A stretch of 64,000 nucleotides of DNA, from contig CM075760.1 of NCBI GenBank assembly GCA_037974335.1, positions 17,285,059 to 17,349,058 on the forward strand, read 5' to 3'. This document shows positions 34,586 to 44,701 of this stretch, in pieces. Numbering within the stretch: position 1 is the stretch's first letter; each line of letters starts with the position of its first letter. This DNA is from Prionace glauca. Lineage: Eukaryota; Chordata; Chondrichthyes; Carcharhiniformes; Carcharhinidae. The notes under the pieces were generated by a model. It saw nothing but the letters and a program-made list of their open reading frames with translations, searched no databases and had not been told where the DNA came from. The translations under genes and the position numbers were made by a program.

Positions 34586-36146
34586 ATGTTCTGGATTATA
34601 CCACTTGAGCTTCGTATTCTTTGGGTATTTTCCGATATCCAAAGGATTTACTACCCTGTCCTTGCCGTAGTTGGTGTCACTGGTAAGTCATATTTCTCTG
34701 TGTTCATTGTCCTTGTCTATGTTACCCAGTTTTTGATATTATTCTGTGTAACCGTCATGGTTTGTAGCTGTGAATGCACTGGAAACATTTCTCCTTGCCA
34801 CACAGCTATCCTCACACTACCTGACATTCACTTTCAGTCTTTCCACTTTACGGTTGTCGTTATGTAACATGATTTCCAGTATTATGTCTCACAGCCAATT
34901 CCAAATCAGCTGATTTAACATCTTCAACTGCACAGCCTTCAGCACAATCAAAGCAGAGTCATCCAGACCAGGAAAATTTGCTCCAAACCTACTGGCACCA
35001 TTGTGTCCCCCATATACAAATCTGAAGAAGGCAACAAATTGGAGATGTTATTAACTGGTGAATGTGGCTTCTTGCTACATCATTGCGGGGCTTTTCTGCT
35101 GTGAACTTTGTCTCGAGCAGAATAGGTGAATTCAGTCTATTCCGGGGTGGATTTAATAAAAATGTTTCAGCTGTTCCCAAGGATCCTGAGAGATTGCTTC
35201 TCTTGTGCTCAGTCTAAAACACGAATAAATTGTGTTTCTCTTCCTTACAGTGAATGTATTGACGATTCTTATCCTGTCACGAGGGAAGTGTGGTCTTTCC
35301 AGAAGTGTGATACATTACCTCATTTCCATGTCAGCAGCGGATCTACTGGTCATTATCACCGATCTCATTTTGAGGCAAATTCCCATGAAGTTAAATTTTT
35401 TATTCATTTACCACATTAAAATATGTAATATCCATGCTGTGCTGCTTTATGCAGTCACTGATTGCTCTGTCTGGTTCACTGTCTCTTTCACCTTTGATCG
35501 ATTTGTGGCTATTACTTGTCAGAAGCTGAAAATAAAATACTGCACTGAGAAAACTGCAACAGTGGTTCTCGGAACTGTGAGTGTGCTATTCAGTGTAAAG
35601 AACATTTTCTGGTATTTCATGTATGGTGATAGATATGCGATTCAGAATATTCCCCATTTTTGTTATGTTGGCAATGATGTCCTCTATTCTGAAGCATGGG
35701 GAGTGGTTGAAAATCTGCATTATATTTTAACACCGTTCATTCCTTTTTTGTTGATTCTGTTGCTGAATGCTTTCACCATTAAACACATTCTAGGGTCGAC
35801 CAAATTCCGCAGGAGACTTCAGAGCCACAAGCGTATGGATAGTTCAAAGGACCCAGAGACAGTGAAGAGAAAAAAATCCATTATCTTACTATTTGCTCTA
35901 TCATTAAATTTTATCATACTATGGTCAGTGTTACTTATCCACTCCTTTTGTCAACGATTATATAATTTAAACTTAATTCATTTTTATATTCCTGCATTTG
36001 TGCGGGAATTGGGATTTATGCTCCAACTCCTGAGTTGCTGCACCAATACATACATTTACGCAGTGACCCAGACACAATTCAGAGAGGATCTAAAGAATGT
36101 GATCAGATCTCCATTTACTGCAATTGTGAAATTACTTACAGAATAA
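34586..36146 (+). CDS. GPR139-like class A GPCR, right-arm copy (two exons)
   Basis: Exon 1 is 34586-34682 and exon 2 is 35251-36146, with a GTAAGT donor and TTCCTTACAG acceptor, phase 1, 330 residues. It is the same length and exon plan as the left copy, with about 25 residue differences by eye. Several cluster at the end of TM2 and the following loop (IPMKLNFLFIYHIK against IPMNFQFLIIYRIK) and in TM6 (SLNFIILWSVL against SGNFILLWSIL). Conserved marks: SRGKCGLS, the TM2 Asp, DRF at the end of TM3, paired Cys in TM3 and loop 2 (PHFCYVGND), and NTYIY in TM7. The stop codon lies inside an AATAAA hexamer (36142-36147). No breaks are seen, so both copies appear able to encode receptors. Confidence 0.9.
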
Positions 36147-36654
36147 ACATATTTTTCGTTAGAACAGGGTGATTATCTCGTGTTCTGAACAAAACAATAT
36201 CTCAGTGAATCATACATAGTGTAGACATATTTTGTGTCACCATTTCTGATTAAAACGTGTATTGAAATTGTAAAAACAAATAAAAAAATGAATTGAGCCC
36301 AGAAAAAATCCGGATTCAAATCAGCTAATACTAATGAACCAGCCTGGACATCATGTTGACCTCCAGTTTTGTACCATTCTGTTAACTTGAGCGAATGTTT
36401 GCATTTCACTTCAGCTGCAATACATCTCCCAACACATCCCACATCTCAAAACTCAACCCCCGTGAACTCTCTTCACAATTCCACCCCACCTCACCACATC
36501 CCCACCCTCCCATTCAGCTCAACACACAGCCCAAACAGTCCCGCGCCCTTTGCACAGTATTCATTATTAGATTTAGCAATGGTGAATTTAACAGATTGGA
36601 CTAGAGATTCATGGATGAATGGATTATTTGGCAAAGGTGGTTGCAAATCTTCCC

Positions 36655-36775
36655 CAACAGGTGTAGACAAAGGTCATGGGTAGAGGAGGGCACTCATAAT
36701 GTTGAAATGCGGCGTGGGCTAATTGGGCCGAAGGGCTTGTTTCCCATGCTGTGTTGTTCTTTGTTCTTTGTTCAA
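36655..36775 (+). repeat. SINE/LINE 3' tail fragment
   Basis: GGGCCGAAGGGCTTGTTTCC followed by three TTCTTTGTTC-like units; the same tail as the SINE at 25531-25945. Confidence 0.8.
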
Positions 36776-36779
36776 ATAT

Positions 36780-37745
36780 TAGCACTAAACTTCCATGGAT
36801 TTACGGTCGGTGCTAGATGGCAACTTGAGACAGAATGTTGGAGTGGCAGTGATTGCATTTAGTAAAACTCAATGGCAGTATTTGACAATGCACTTGGTAC
36901 AATTCATTTAAAAAACCTCAGCTGAATGCGCATTAAATTCCACTACCCTGGTGGATTTTGCAGCGTGTGTGAGAGACCAAAGTTAGTTCGTGCCCCAAAT
37001 GCACTGGAGTGTTAAAGTGAAATAAGCAAATACATATATTAAAGATGCACAGAACAGAATGTAAACAACGTTGGTCTTTTTTGTGAAGGGTCTGAAAAGA
37101 AATAACTGTTAAAAAATTCAGACAAAAATAGATTTATCTTCAGTTATGAATAAATTTTTTGAATGAATTCTGAACAAGTATTTAAAATGATAAAATAGAA
37201 CGTAATGGAATGATTAGCCGAAAACAGACATCTTTATTAGCAAGAATAACAAAGTAAGTATTCTATTCATAACCATTCCACGCCGTAAGTTACTGGAAAA
37301 TATGTAGACGCCTTTTTATTCACTTTTTGCTACCCTTAAAAAAAAACTCTGAAAACTTTTTCACTGTAAACGTGATTATAGTGATCCAGTTTCACCGTCT
37401 GCTGGCGACTCGCAGCGCTGGTCTCATGTGTCAGCGTTCAGTTGCTGGATGCCTGCACTTGGGAACCATTTGCTCAAGTGTGGATATTGGACAAAATTGT
37501 CTGGGATTGAAGTTTCAAACAGGAGCTGGGCTGGTCAGTTTGCCATTTTATCAGCAGTCACTGCACAGGAACTCTATTTCTCTTTCCCATGGGAGATAGT
37601 GACTAGAGATTGGAGATGTATATTTAACACATGTATTTGTACATTCGGTGGCGTTATGAAACGCAAATCCAATTTTGAGTGGGAGTGGCTGAAATTTCCT
37701 GAACTCTGCCATTCACCTGTCACAAATTATCACTTTTAATCTCAC
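36780..37745 (+). repeat. old direct duplication, copy A
   Basis: Spaced landmarks recur in the same order at 40840-42370: a CAGAATGTTGGAGTGGCAGT-type segment, ACACAGAACAGAAT-type, CACCGTCTGCTGGCGACTCG-type (against CACCATCTGCTGGCGGACCA), and TTGTACATTCGGTGGCGTTA-type. Divergence is high and no coding frame is shared. Confidence 0.5.
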
Positions 37746-38026
37746 ATAATGGTTCTAACTCAACGTTGTTTATATTTCCATGAGAATTGTTTCAAAGAAT
37801 TCGCTGGCCCTCGTACCTTGGTGATCTCCTTGAAATCTATCACCTTCTGAAGGTCCATCGCAGTTGGGGTGTTAAGAGAGATCCAAGCCCTCTCTTCCGT
37901 TTGTCCTCCTCTCACTTTTTCGAACGGTGAAATTTCTTAAAATATGGAGTATTACTGCCTCATTTCAGTTATGATACAAGTCCACTGCTATTTTCCTACA
38001 GATTATGTTAGCGAAACTTTGGCTGG

Positions 38027-38099
38027 AAGCTCCAGCAAGAATTGAACTCGCGTCCCAAGGTTCACAAGACCAGTTCACTTACCACTGAGCTATGGAGCA
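38027..38099 (-). tRNA. tRNA-Thr(TGT)-like, probably decayed
   Basis: On the minus strand GCTCCATAGCTCAGTGGTAA, anticodon loop CTTGTGA (TGT), B-box-like GAGTTCAATTC and GCTGGAGC resemble tRNA-Thr. The anticodon stem has two mismatches, the first acceptor pair is T:T, and no T-run terminator is near. More likely a pseudogene than a working tRNA. Confidence 0.6.
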
Positions 38100-38461
38100 A
38101 AATGCTGCGAGCTCTTTGCAGTACTAGTAACATTATCAGTGGATTGAGGAGCAGGATGGGGTTTGAGGTTGGAGATTTTTGATGAACAGGGAAATGTCTG
38201 AGGAGGAAAACAGGAAGTTAAAAGCCGCAACTTGAAAGTGACATGATTTGACATGTTTGCTGTGTGTGTATCTGACATGTATGTTGTGTATCTGACATGT
38301 ATGTTCTTCAGAGTTTATCGTTAGTGTTACAACTTTGACTTCTCCAGCTCCGAGGCCAGTTCATCCAGCCGGAAGATTCAGATGTTGTTCCCTTCACAGA
38401 CGCTGTGGGGCGATTGATTTCTGCGTTTCTCCTGAGAGGAGAGATTCAGTGGGATGAGTCT

Positions 38462-38575
38462 GTTCGCTCTGGAGTTTAGAATAATCAGAGATGATCTTAT
38501 TGAAACATCTGAAATAGGGAAACATTGTGACATGAAAACCTTGAGAGGGTGTTCCCTCCGCCCCCTCCCCTGGCT
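38462..38575 (+). mobile_element. degenerate LINE 3' fragment
   Basis: CTCTGGAGTTTAGAATAATC, then GATGATCTTATTGAAACATC, follows the CR1 coding order LEFRRMRGDLIE. Short and broken. Confidence 0.55.
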
Positions 38576-38812
38576 AAATTATTAAGAACAAAGGAAAAAT
38601 ACGGTGAATGATGTAAGAGGATTTTGGAATGCTTGGGAAAGGTGACGCTAAGAATTGAGAGATGTGATTGATGTAATTGATGACTGAGAGGGATGGATAG
38701 AAACTTTGGGGATTCAATGTAAACGTTGAAATCTGAACAAACTGAGAGACCAAATAGAAAAGCCATAGTCTATCCATGCATTTTAGGTTACGGAAAGACC
38801 AATAGTGCATGT

Positions 38813-38885
38813 GCCCGGCTAGCTCAGTCGGTAGAGCATGAGACTCTTAATCTCAGGGTCGTGGGTTCGAGCCCCACGTTGGGCG
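38813..38885 (+). tRNA. tRNA-Lys(CTT)
   Basis: 73 nt, a canonical vertebrate tRNA-Lys: GCCCGGCTAGCTCAGTCGG, loop ACTCTTAAT giving CTT, B box GGTTCGAGCCC, acceptor GTTGGGC plus G. All stems pair. A TTTTT run lies 6 nt downstream. Likely functional. Confidence 0.97.
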
Positions 38886-38889
38886 TCGA

Positions 38890-39165
38890 TGTTTTTAAAA
38901 CTTTGACTCATTCCTGGGTGAATTCCAGATCACCGTTCCTCCAGGAGTGCCACGGCTCAAACTGAGTCTCTCTCTCTTTTCTCCGTTGTTCATCTCACAG
39001 TTGAGAAAACTGCCTCCAGATCACTGGAAGGCGGTGAGCTAGGCGGTGAGCTAAGCGCTGAACTCAGCGAAAGGTTTTGTTCCCATTTATTATGAGATTT
39101 GAACCCAGATCTGCGAGATTGGGTCAGTGGAAACAACAATCATCTCCATTGTAATTCAATCACTC
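38890..39165 (+). repeat. diverged copy of arm segment
   Basis: GTGAATTCCAGATCACC, CTCAAACTGAGTCTCTCTCT, AAAACTGCCTCCAGATCACT and CCCAGATCTGCGAGATT match 32900-33120 in the right arm (GTGAACTCCAGCTCTCC, CTCAAGCTGAGTCTTTCTCC, AAAACTGCCTCCACTTCACT, CACAGATCTGCGAGATT) in order. As in the arm, a tRNA-Glu(CTC) lies further on. It looks like an older relative of the arm unit. Confidence 0.7.
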
Positions 39166-39875
39166 CAGCCTTCCATCCTATCAAAAGCCTATTTTTTCTT
39201 CCATCCTCTCTCTCTCTATTTTCCTTGGCTCTGTACTTGCTTGAAAGCCATGAAATCATCAATTTCTTCCAGTTAGGGTCAAAGGTCAGCAACCTGTATC
39301 ATTCCCTCTCTTTCCCTCCACAGAAACTATTGAAACTGATGAATCTTCCAACATTTTCCGTTTTGAGGTGGGATTTGCAGCAACTACAATTCCTTCTTTT
39401 GGATCACAGTGGATCACTTTTCTCTGACTGAACCATAACTGTCTCAATAGTTAAAGGGCTGAGGTTTAAAATAATAAGAGCCCCAAATATGTCGCCCTGT
39501 CTGACATGAAATGAAACAAAATGAAAATTATTAATTATTTCATAAAATGCTGCTAACACAATATAGATTTCATTGTCAGCATTTGTTGTCCATCCCTATT
39601 TCCCACTGAACTAACTATTTTGTTGGGCCATTTCAGAGGGCAGTTTAGAGTCAATTACATTGTCTTAAATTCTTTCTCCAGAGATTCTGTTCCTCCTGTT
39701 GATATTTTCCAGCATTTTAAGTTTTTTTTAAGTTCCAGCATCTGCAGTAATTTGCTGTCGGCTGAAGGAGTCATTCCTGTTCTATCAAAACAATTTTTTT
39801 TCCTCGACAAGCCGTTCTGGAGAATTTGAAAAACGCTGAAATGTACCGGTCAGATTAAGGCTGCTATTTGCACCT
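39166..39875. other. no gene; scraps of interspersed repeats
   Basis: 39575-39665 (TTTGTTGTCCATCCCTATTT) belongs to a shark repeat also at 48200-48345. 39690-39760 (TATTTTCCAGCATTTTAAG, CCAGCATCTGCAGTAATTTG) matches the right end of the inverted-repeat element at 53485-54040. Confidence 0.5.
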
Positions 39876-39947
39876 TCCCTGGTGGTCTAGTGGTTAGGAT
39901 TCGGCGCTCTCACCGCCGCGGCCCGGGTTCGATTCCCGGTCAGAGAA
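39876..39947 (+). tRNA. tRNA-Glu(CTC)
   Basis: 72 nt; TCCCTGGTGGTCTAGTGGTTA, CTC anticodon, GGGTTCGATTCCCGG T arm, then TCAGAGAA. Only one acceptor pair (C3:A70) is off, and the same A is found in the two arm copies, so they share an origin. A TTTT run occurs within 10 nt. Probably functional or nearly so. Confidence 0.9.
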
Positions 39948-40554
39948 TGTAGGTTTTGTTGCTGCCGATCAGCCCAAGATTTAGGAGGGGCTGAAATTCC
40001 TTCCCGATGGAAAACAGGAGCGATCATTGTGTCAGTTTGAACTACCTGGAGAAACAAAATAAACCCATTGGCCCAATCCCGGCAATTTATAATTTTATTC
40101 CCCTTGCTGCTTCCTCCTGTCAAACTGAATAATAATACATTCTACTCCACTACATTTCACTGCAGCTCACCATACTCAAAGATCATTCGCAGCTCTGCCT
40201 CTTTCGCTTCTTGTGGGAAATCTGCTGAACAACATGAGTTTTTCACAGTTCTGCTGTGATATCTGAGATTTGTATCTCACTGATCATCATTACTGTCTCC
40301 ATTGCTTCATCCCAGGTCACTGTCACTACAGATATAGTCACACAGTCATTCTATCATCTGCAGCAAATGATATTCCCTTCCTTTGCTTTCACATACATTC
40401 ACCTCCAGAAACTGATTACATGGTGAGTATAATGTTCTGTTTAGCTGACAGTTTATCATCAATCCCGTTCCAGAATGGAGTAGCACCGTGTCAAAGTGGG
40501 TGGGAGTTGGTGACTCCGCCAGTTCTGAAACCTCACTGAACCCCCGCGTACTTT

Positions 40555-40800
40555 GCCCCCCCCCCCCCCCCTCTCACCCTCCATCGCTCCAACTCCTTGA
40601 TAAATGTCACTATTAAAACTAATGATGGTGAATTAAAGACGTGGAATCGAGATTAATAAATGGTGTTGGTCTGCGGCCGGGGCGTGGGGTGGGGGGTGGG
40701 GGGGGGGGAAGGTGGTGGCTGGTGTAGCATTTGTTGAGGGATGGAGGTGGGGGGAAGGGAGGCGCTGGGGGCGCGGGGGGGAGGGGTGTGGAGGGCATGG
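40555..40800. repeat. poly-C tract and G-rich purine tract
   Basis: A run of C at about 40556-40572 is followed by a G-rich tract (40678-40800) of many G3-G12 runs with GGTGG spacers. The plus strand has strong G-quadruplex potential. Proline-rich frames on the minus strand are artefacts of this composition. Confidence 0.9.
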
Positions 40801-40839
40801 GAAATTGTGATGGATGCTGAGATGACAATGTCCATGAAA

Positions 40840-42370
40840 TACTAGCCCCAAACTCCCACTGAGTTACATTCAGAGTCAGATTGCAGTTCGGAACAGAAAA
40901 TTGGATTGTCTGCGATTACACTGAATAAAATCCCGTGTCAGCTTTCGACAGTGAGATTGGTATAATGAGCTAATAACTAAATTCAGTGCACAGTTAGTCA
41001 TTTTGAGACTCTCATGCAATTTACAGTGTGTGTTATAGATCAGAGTGAGTTAGGGCTCGAATTGTGCTGAATTAAACATTATAACAAGCAACTACATTTT
41101 AAATATACACAGAACACAATATAGAGGCAGGGTTCGGCTGGATTTCTAAACGGACTAAGAAAAAAAAATGAGCACCGAGGAATAGAAAATCCAGCGAAAA
41201 GTAGATATGTGTCCAATTATAATGAAATATTATTTGATAATGTCTGGATGGGAGAATAGACAAATCTTTAAATCACTAAAATGCAAGGTTACACAATAAT
41301 TAGCTTGTAATCGACATGTTCACTAGCCGGAAGGCAAATATTAAATTCGCTATCCTTGGCCAGATTTCCCTGTGAATGTTACTCACAGAGATATTAACGC
41401 CATTGCATAACTAATTGTTCCCTTTCCATGGAAACAGGGAAATAATTATTCCTCAAACCTGCTGCACTAACCTTGCGATTAAAGTGATACAACACCACCA
41501 TCTGCTGGCGGACCACTGTAACTGCAGGCGCTGGTGCTTTTGAGTCTGCGAACCGGTTACTGAAATATAAGAAATAAGAACATAAGAAATAGGAGCAGGA
41601 GTAGGCCATCTGGCCCTTCGAGCCTGCCCCGCCATTCAATAAGATCATGGCTGATCTGTCGTGACTCAGCTCCACCTTCCCGCCCTCTCCCCATAACCCT
41701 TAATCCCTTCTCTTATCAAAAACCCATCAACCCGTTTCTTAAAAATATTTAGCGAGGCAGCCTCCACCACTTCAACGGGCAGAGAATTCCAGAGATTCAC
41801 CACCCTTTGAGTGAAGAAGTTCCTCCTCAACTCTGTTCTAAACCGCCCCCCTTTATCTTGAGGCTGTGCCCCCTAGTCCTACTGTCTTTTTTGAGTGGGA
41901 ACAGTCTCTCCACCTCTATCCTATCCATCCCATTCATCATCTTATACGTCTCAATGAGATCTCCCCTCATTCTTCTAAACTCTAACGAGTACAAGCCTAG
42001 TTTATTCAGCCTCTCCTCATAGCTCAATCCCCTCAACTCCGGTATCAGCCGAGTAAACCTCCTCTGCACTCCCTCCAGGGCCAAAACATCCTTGCGCAGA
42101 ATATTGAACGATTATTGTCCGAGATTGGAGATTATAGAAGGATCTCGGCTGGCGTATTCGCCCTTTTTATAACCAGACACCGTAGGTAAACCGTGTTCTT
42201 CATTTCCCATTGACAGTTAATGTCTGGAGATTGAAGTTGGGAGTATTTGAAACTTCAAATTGTACATTCGATGCAGTTATCAGACGTTAATCACATTCAG
42301 AATCTTAGTGGGTAAACATTTCTGCCCTCTGCAATTCGTTTGTCAGACATTTTCACGGTTTAGTCTTAAA
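40840..42370 (+). repeat. old direct duplication, copy B
   Basis: Partner of 36780-37745, enlarged by a LINE insertion at 41565-42100. Shared order: a GGAACAGAAAATTGGATTGT-type piece, a CACCATCTGCTGGCGGACCA piece, and a TTGTACATTCGATGCAGTTA piece after the LINE. Confidence 0.5.
41565..42100 (-). mobile_element. CR1-like LINE 3' end, 5'-truncated
   Basis: Same family as 15363-18825 and very similar to it. Minus-strand frame 42084-41827 encodes LEGVQRRFTRLIPELRGLSY and on to MMNGMDRIEVERLFPLKKD. It ends with the GGAGCAGGAGTAGGCC signature and an ATAAGAACATAAG tail at about 41568. Young insertion. Confidence 0.92.
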
Positions 42371-42403
42371 AAAGGCACAAAGAATCAGACATATACAAGG
42401 ACA

Positions 42404-42430
42404 CACGCACACACACACACACACACACAC
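42404..42430. repeat. (AC)n microsatellite
   Basis: About 13 AC units. Confidence 0.95.
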
Positions 42431-42657
42431 GTATTGGAGCCTACAGAGATACAGGGGGGCATCCACAGATTCAGACGCAGACATATAGAGATCCTGGTAA
42501 CTCTAAAGATACAAGGGCACACACAGTATCAGAGGCATATACAATGTCTCAGCTTGTACACTACCAAACTCTCTCTCGTAGTTCCGGACTTTTCAATGAG
42601 TTCAAGCAGGCAACTGTTGACCTGTGAATGCTGACAGTGAGAAGAATAGAAAAAATC

Positions 42658-42674
42658 CGTCTCTGAGTGGTTTC

Positions 42675-42710
<36 letters not shown>

Positions 42711-42731
42711 GACCAATTGCGCCACAGAGAC
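42658..42731 (-). tRNA. tRNA-Asn(GTT)
   Basis: 74 nt on the minus strand: GTCTCTGTGGCGCAATTGG, loop CTGTTAACC giving GTT, GGTGGTTCGAAACCACT T arm, CAGAGAC plus G. Acceptor fully paired. A TTTTTT run lies just downstream. Likely functional. Confidence 0.95.
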
Positions 42732-43156
42732 TGAGACAACAGCGGTTTAACATCTTCTGAACTAGTGTGTCAATGACCACAATTCTATTTCTGAAAACCT
42801 GTTCCAGAACTGCAGCATGTTTACAATTCTATACAAGTCTCGTTAGGTTCCGTAGCACTGCTGTAGTGTGTTGGTTATTCCCTTTCTCCTATGAACGTGC
42901 AGGTGAAATGAATCCGTGTCGCTTATCACAGGGAGGAATTCAACAGGAGGCAAGGGAACGAACCACAAGTAGCCTCACGATCCAATACTTGCCACTCAAT
43001 CATCAATAACACCAGTCACCACTACACCTGCTTCCGAATATTGCGACCCATTTCTCTCAGGATTTCTTCCAAGATTTAATATTGCTCCTTGTTTTCTCCT
43101 AATTTTAATAGGATGTTCACTTCAATAAACAGAGCGAACGGAGAACGAAGGGACTT

Positions 43157-43227
43157 TGCATTGGCCGGGAATCGAACCCGAGTCTCCCGCGTGGGAAGCG
43201 AGAATACTACCACTGAACCACCAATGC
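43157..43227 (-). tRNA. tRNA-Gly(CCC)
   Basis: 71 nt on the minus strand: GCATTGGTGGTTCAGTGG, anticodon loop TTCCCAC (CCC), GGGTTCGATTCCCGG, CCAATGC plus A. Stems pair, with one T:G in the T stem. No T4 run was seen within about 30 nt, so termination is unclear. Confidence 0.92.
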
Positions 43228-43232
43228 TGCTC

Positions 43233-43699
43233 TTGCTAAAGCTATTCCCACATGCTCTCTCTTCCTTTACACTCAGTAGCATTGTAATTTCCTTACTTTA
43301 TCCTTTCATTCCCCAAATGCCCACAAATGCTCTCACTCAAATCTCAGACGCAACATCGCACAAGCCTCTCATGCTGTTCAACACCTTCCTTTCATTCACA
43401 ACCGCATCTCAAACTTTCACCCTTCCTCCAAAACACAAGCACTCTGCAACAGTCCCCCTCTCACCCAGCCTCATTCTCCCAAATATGCCTCTGCTTTCAC
43501 CACATCAGTCTAAACACACTTAAAACGTGTTCAAATTACTTGCACACTGTCTCTTCCACTCAGTTCATATCACCACAATACGCATCATGCCATTCTGCAA
43601 AAGCTTTAAGTTGCTACATTTCTTCAAATATGCTACCCAGTGCGACACCAGGCCAAGCTTCCACTTTCAACACTTGATAACACCTATATAGGGTTACAA
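43233..43699. other. no gene recognised
   Basis: C/A/T-rich sequence; frames at 43089-43523 and 43327-43677 are compositional and lack any domain. Confidence 0.35.
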
Positions 43700-43818
43700 G
43701 TTAGCTCGGAATGAGTTAAAAAAAATAGAGCTGAGGAGAGCTAGTAGGGGGCATGAGAAGTCCTTGGCAAGTCGGATAAAGGAAAACCCCAAAGCTTTTT
43801 ACTCTTACGTTAAAAATG
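43700..43818 (+). mobile_element. CR1-like LINE fragment, linker region
   Basis: GAGAGCTAGTAGGGGGCATG, then GGCAAGTCGGATAAAGGAAA and CCCCAAAGCTTTTTACTCTT, encode the segment between endonuclease and RT ([13 protein letters not shown] type). Only this piece is present. Confidence 0.75.
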
Positions 43819-43841
43819 CATTAAATCTTCATATATCGAGG

Positions 43842-43895
43842 CCAGTCTGCGACATCTGAAAGCGCTGAATCCTAACCACGAGACCCCCAGGATCC
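43842..43895 (-). pseudogene. tRNA-Glu 5' relic
   Basis: Minus strand CCTGGGGGTCTCGTGGTTAG followed by GATTCAGCGCTTTCA resembles the 5' half of tRNA-Glu with TTC at the anticodon place. The T arm and 3' acceptor are gone. Confidence 0.6.
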
Positions 43896-44287
43896 CATCT
43901 GCCTGATTCTCCCAGATACTGGTTACAGGAATGTGCACAGCTCCAATTGTCCGCACTCACACACTCCTTCCTGTCTGTTAAGATTTGAAATTGTTTATAT
44001 TTTCACATTGGCTTCCAGTGTGATGAAAGCAGAGCTGTGATAAGCTGATGTTGTTCAGTGGATTTACTGCAATAAGGTTTATGTCAGTTCGATGCAAACA
44101 TTGGTGTTTGAATGTGGTCAGTTACAGTTAAATTTAATGCAGTGGAAGGTAGCCTACTGGCTTTTACAGGAGGAACCAGCAAGGGAAATATAAATACGAA
44201 TAATTGTGCAACGGGACTGATATTTCTCCCTGCTGTTCAAATTGGCACAAGTATTGATCCACGATTTTCAAATTTAACCACGTGTTA

Positions 44288-44359
44288 GGTTCCGTGGTGT
44301 AATGGTGAGCACTCTGGACTCTGAATCCAGCGATCCGAGTTTAAATCTCGGTGGAACCT
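44288..44359 (+). tRNA. tRNA-Gln(CTG)
   Basis: 72 nt; GGTTCCGTGGTGTAATGG, loop with CTG, CCGAG/CTCGG T stem, GGAACC plus T. The T loop reads TTTAAAT where TTCAAAT is expected, so the near-invariant C56 is T and the B box is altered. A TTTT run follows. Structure is intact, but activity is uncertain. Confidence 0.88.
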
Positions 44360-44628
44360 TGTTTTAATTTGCAAATACAGATGATGGATTGGCTGAAGGG
44401 CGTTTCATTTAAATTTATCACCAAGTCCTAATCGAGAGGAGAATTTGCCAGCCCGTTCAGCTGCTGTTACTCAATTCAAGGGCAATTAGGGATGATAGGA
44501 AATGAATAAAGACAATTTCAATAATGGACCTTTTCCTCACAAGTAAAAGCAAACTTTTTGACAATGTTTCTGCCTGAAACTTTCGAAACGTCGAGCTAAT
44601 ATGTAACAAGTATCCCACTTTTACATGT

Positions 44629-44701
44629 AGGCTAGTGGCGCAATGGATAACGCGTCTGACTATCACTCAGAAGACTTCTGGTTAGCTCAGTACAAACCTT
44701 T
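44629..44701 (+). pseudogene. tRNA-Arg-like pseudogene
   Basis: GTGGCGCAATGGATAACGCG and TCTGACTA are diagnostic of tRNA-Arg(ACG), and the stem closes with TCAGAAGA. The anticodon loop is CTATCAC instead of CTACGGA. The T arm (TTCTGGTTAGCTCAG) and acceptor no longer pair. Confidence 0.75.

Larger units (their letters stand above)
30525..36150 (-). repeat. right arm of the large inverted duplication
   Basis: This is the mirror image of 20085-25195. In plus order it holds tRNA-Leu, tRNA-Phe, a SINE on minus, tRNA-Glu on minus, the SINE fragment, the promoter and the receptor gene. It carries an extra block of about 530 bp (31395-31925) missing in the left arm. Similarity stops right after the receptor stop codon, so the outer breakpoint lies at the gene's 3' end. 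Confidence 0.95.

Noticed and set aside
37327-37739. Frames of 90 and 103 codons
   Set aside because: No known domain, and the diverged copy near 41.5-42.3 kb keeps no matching frame.
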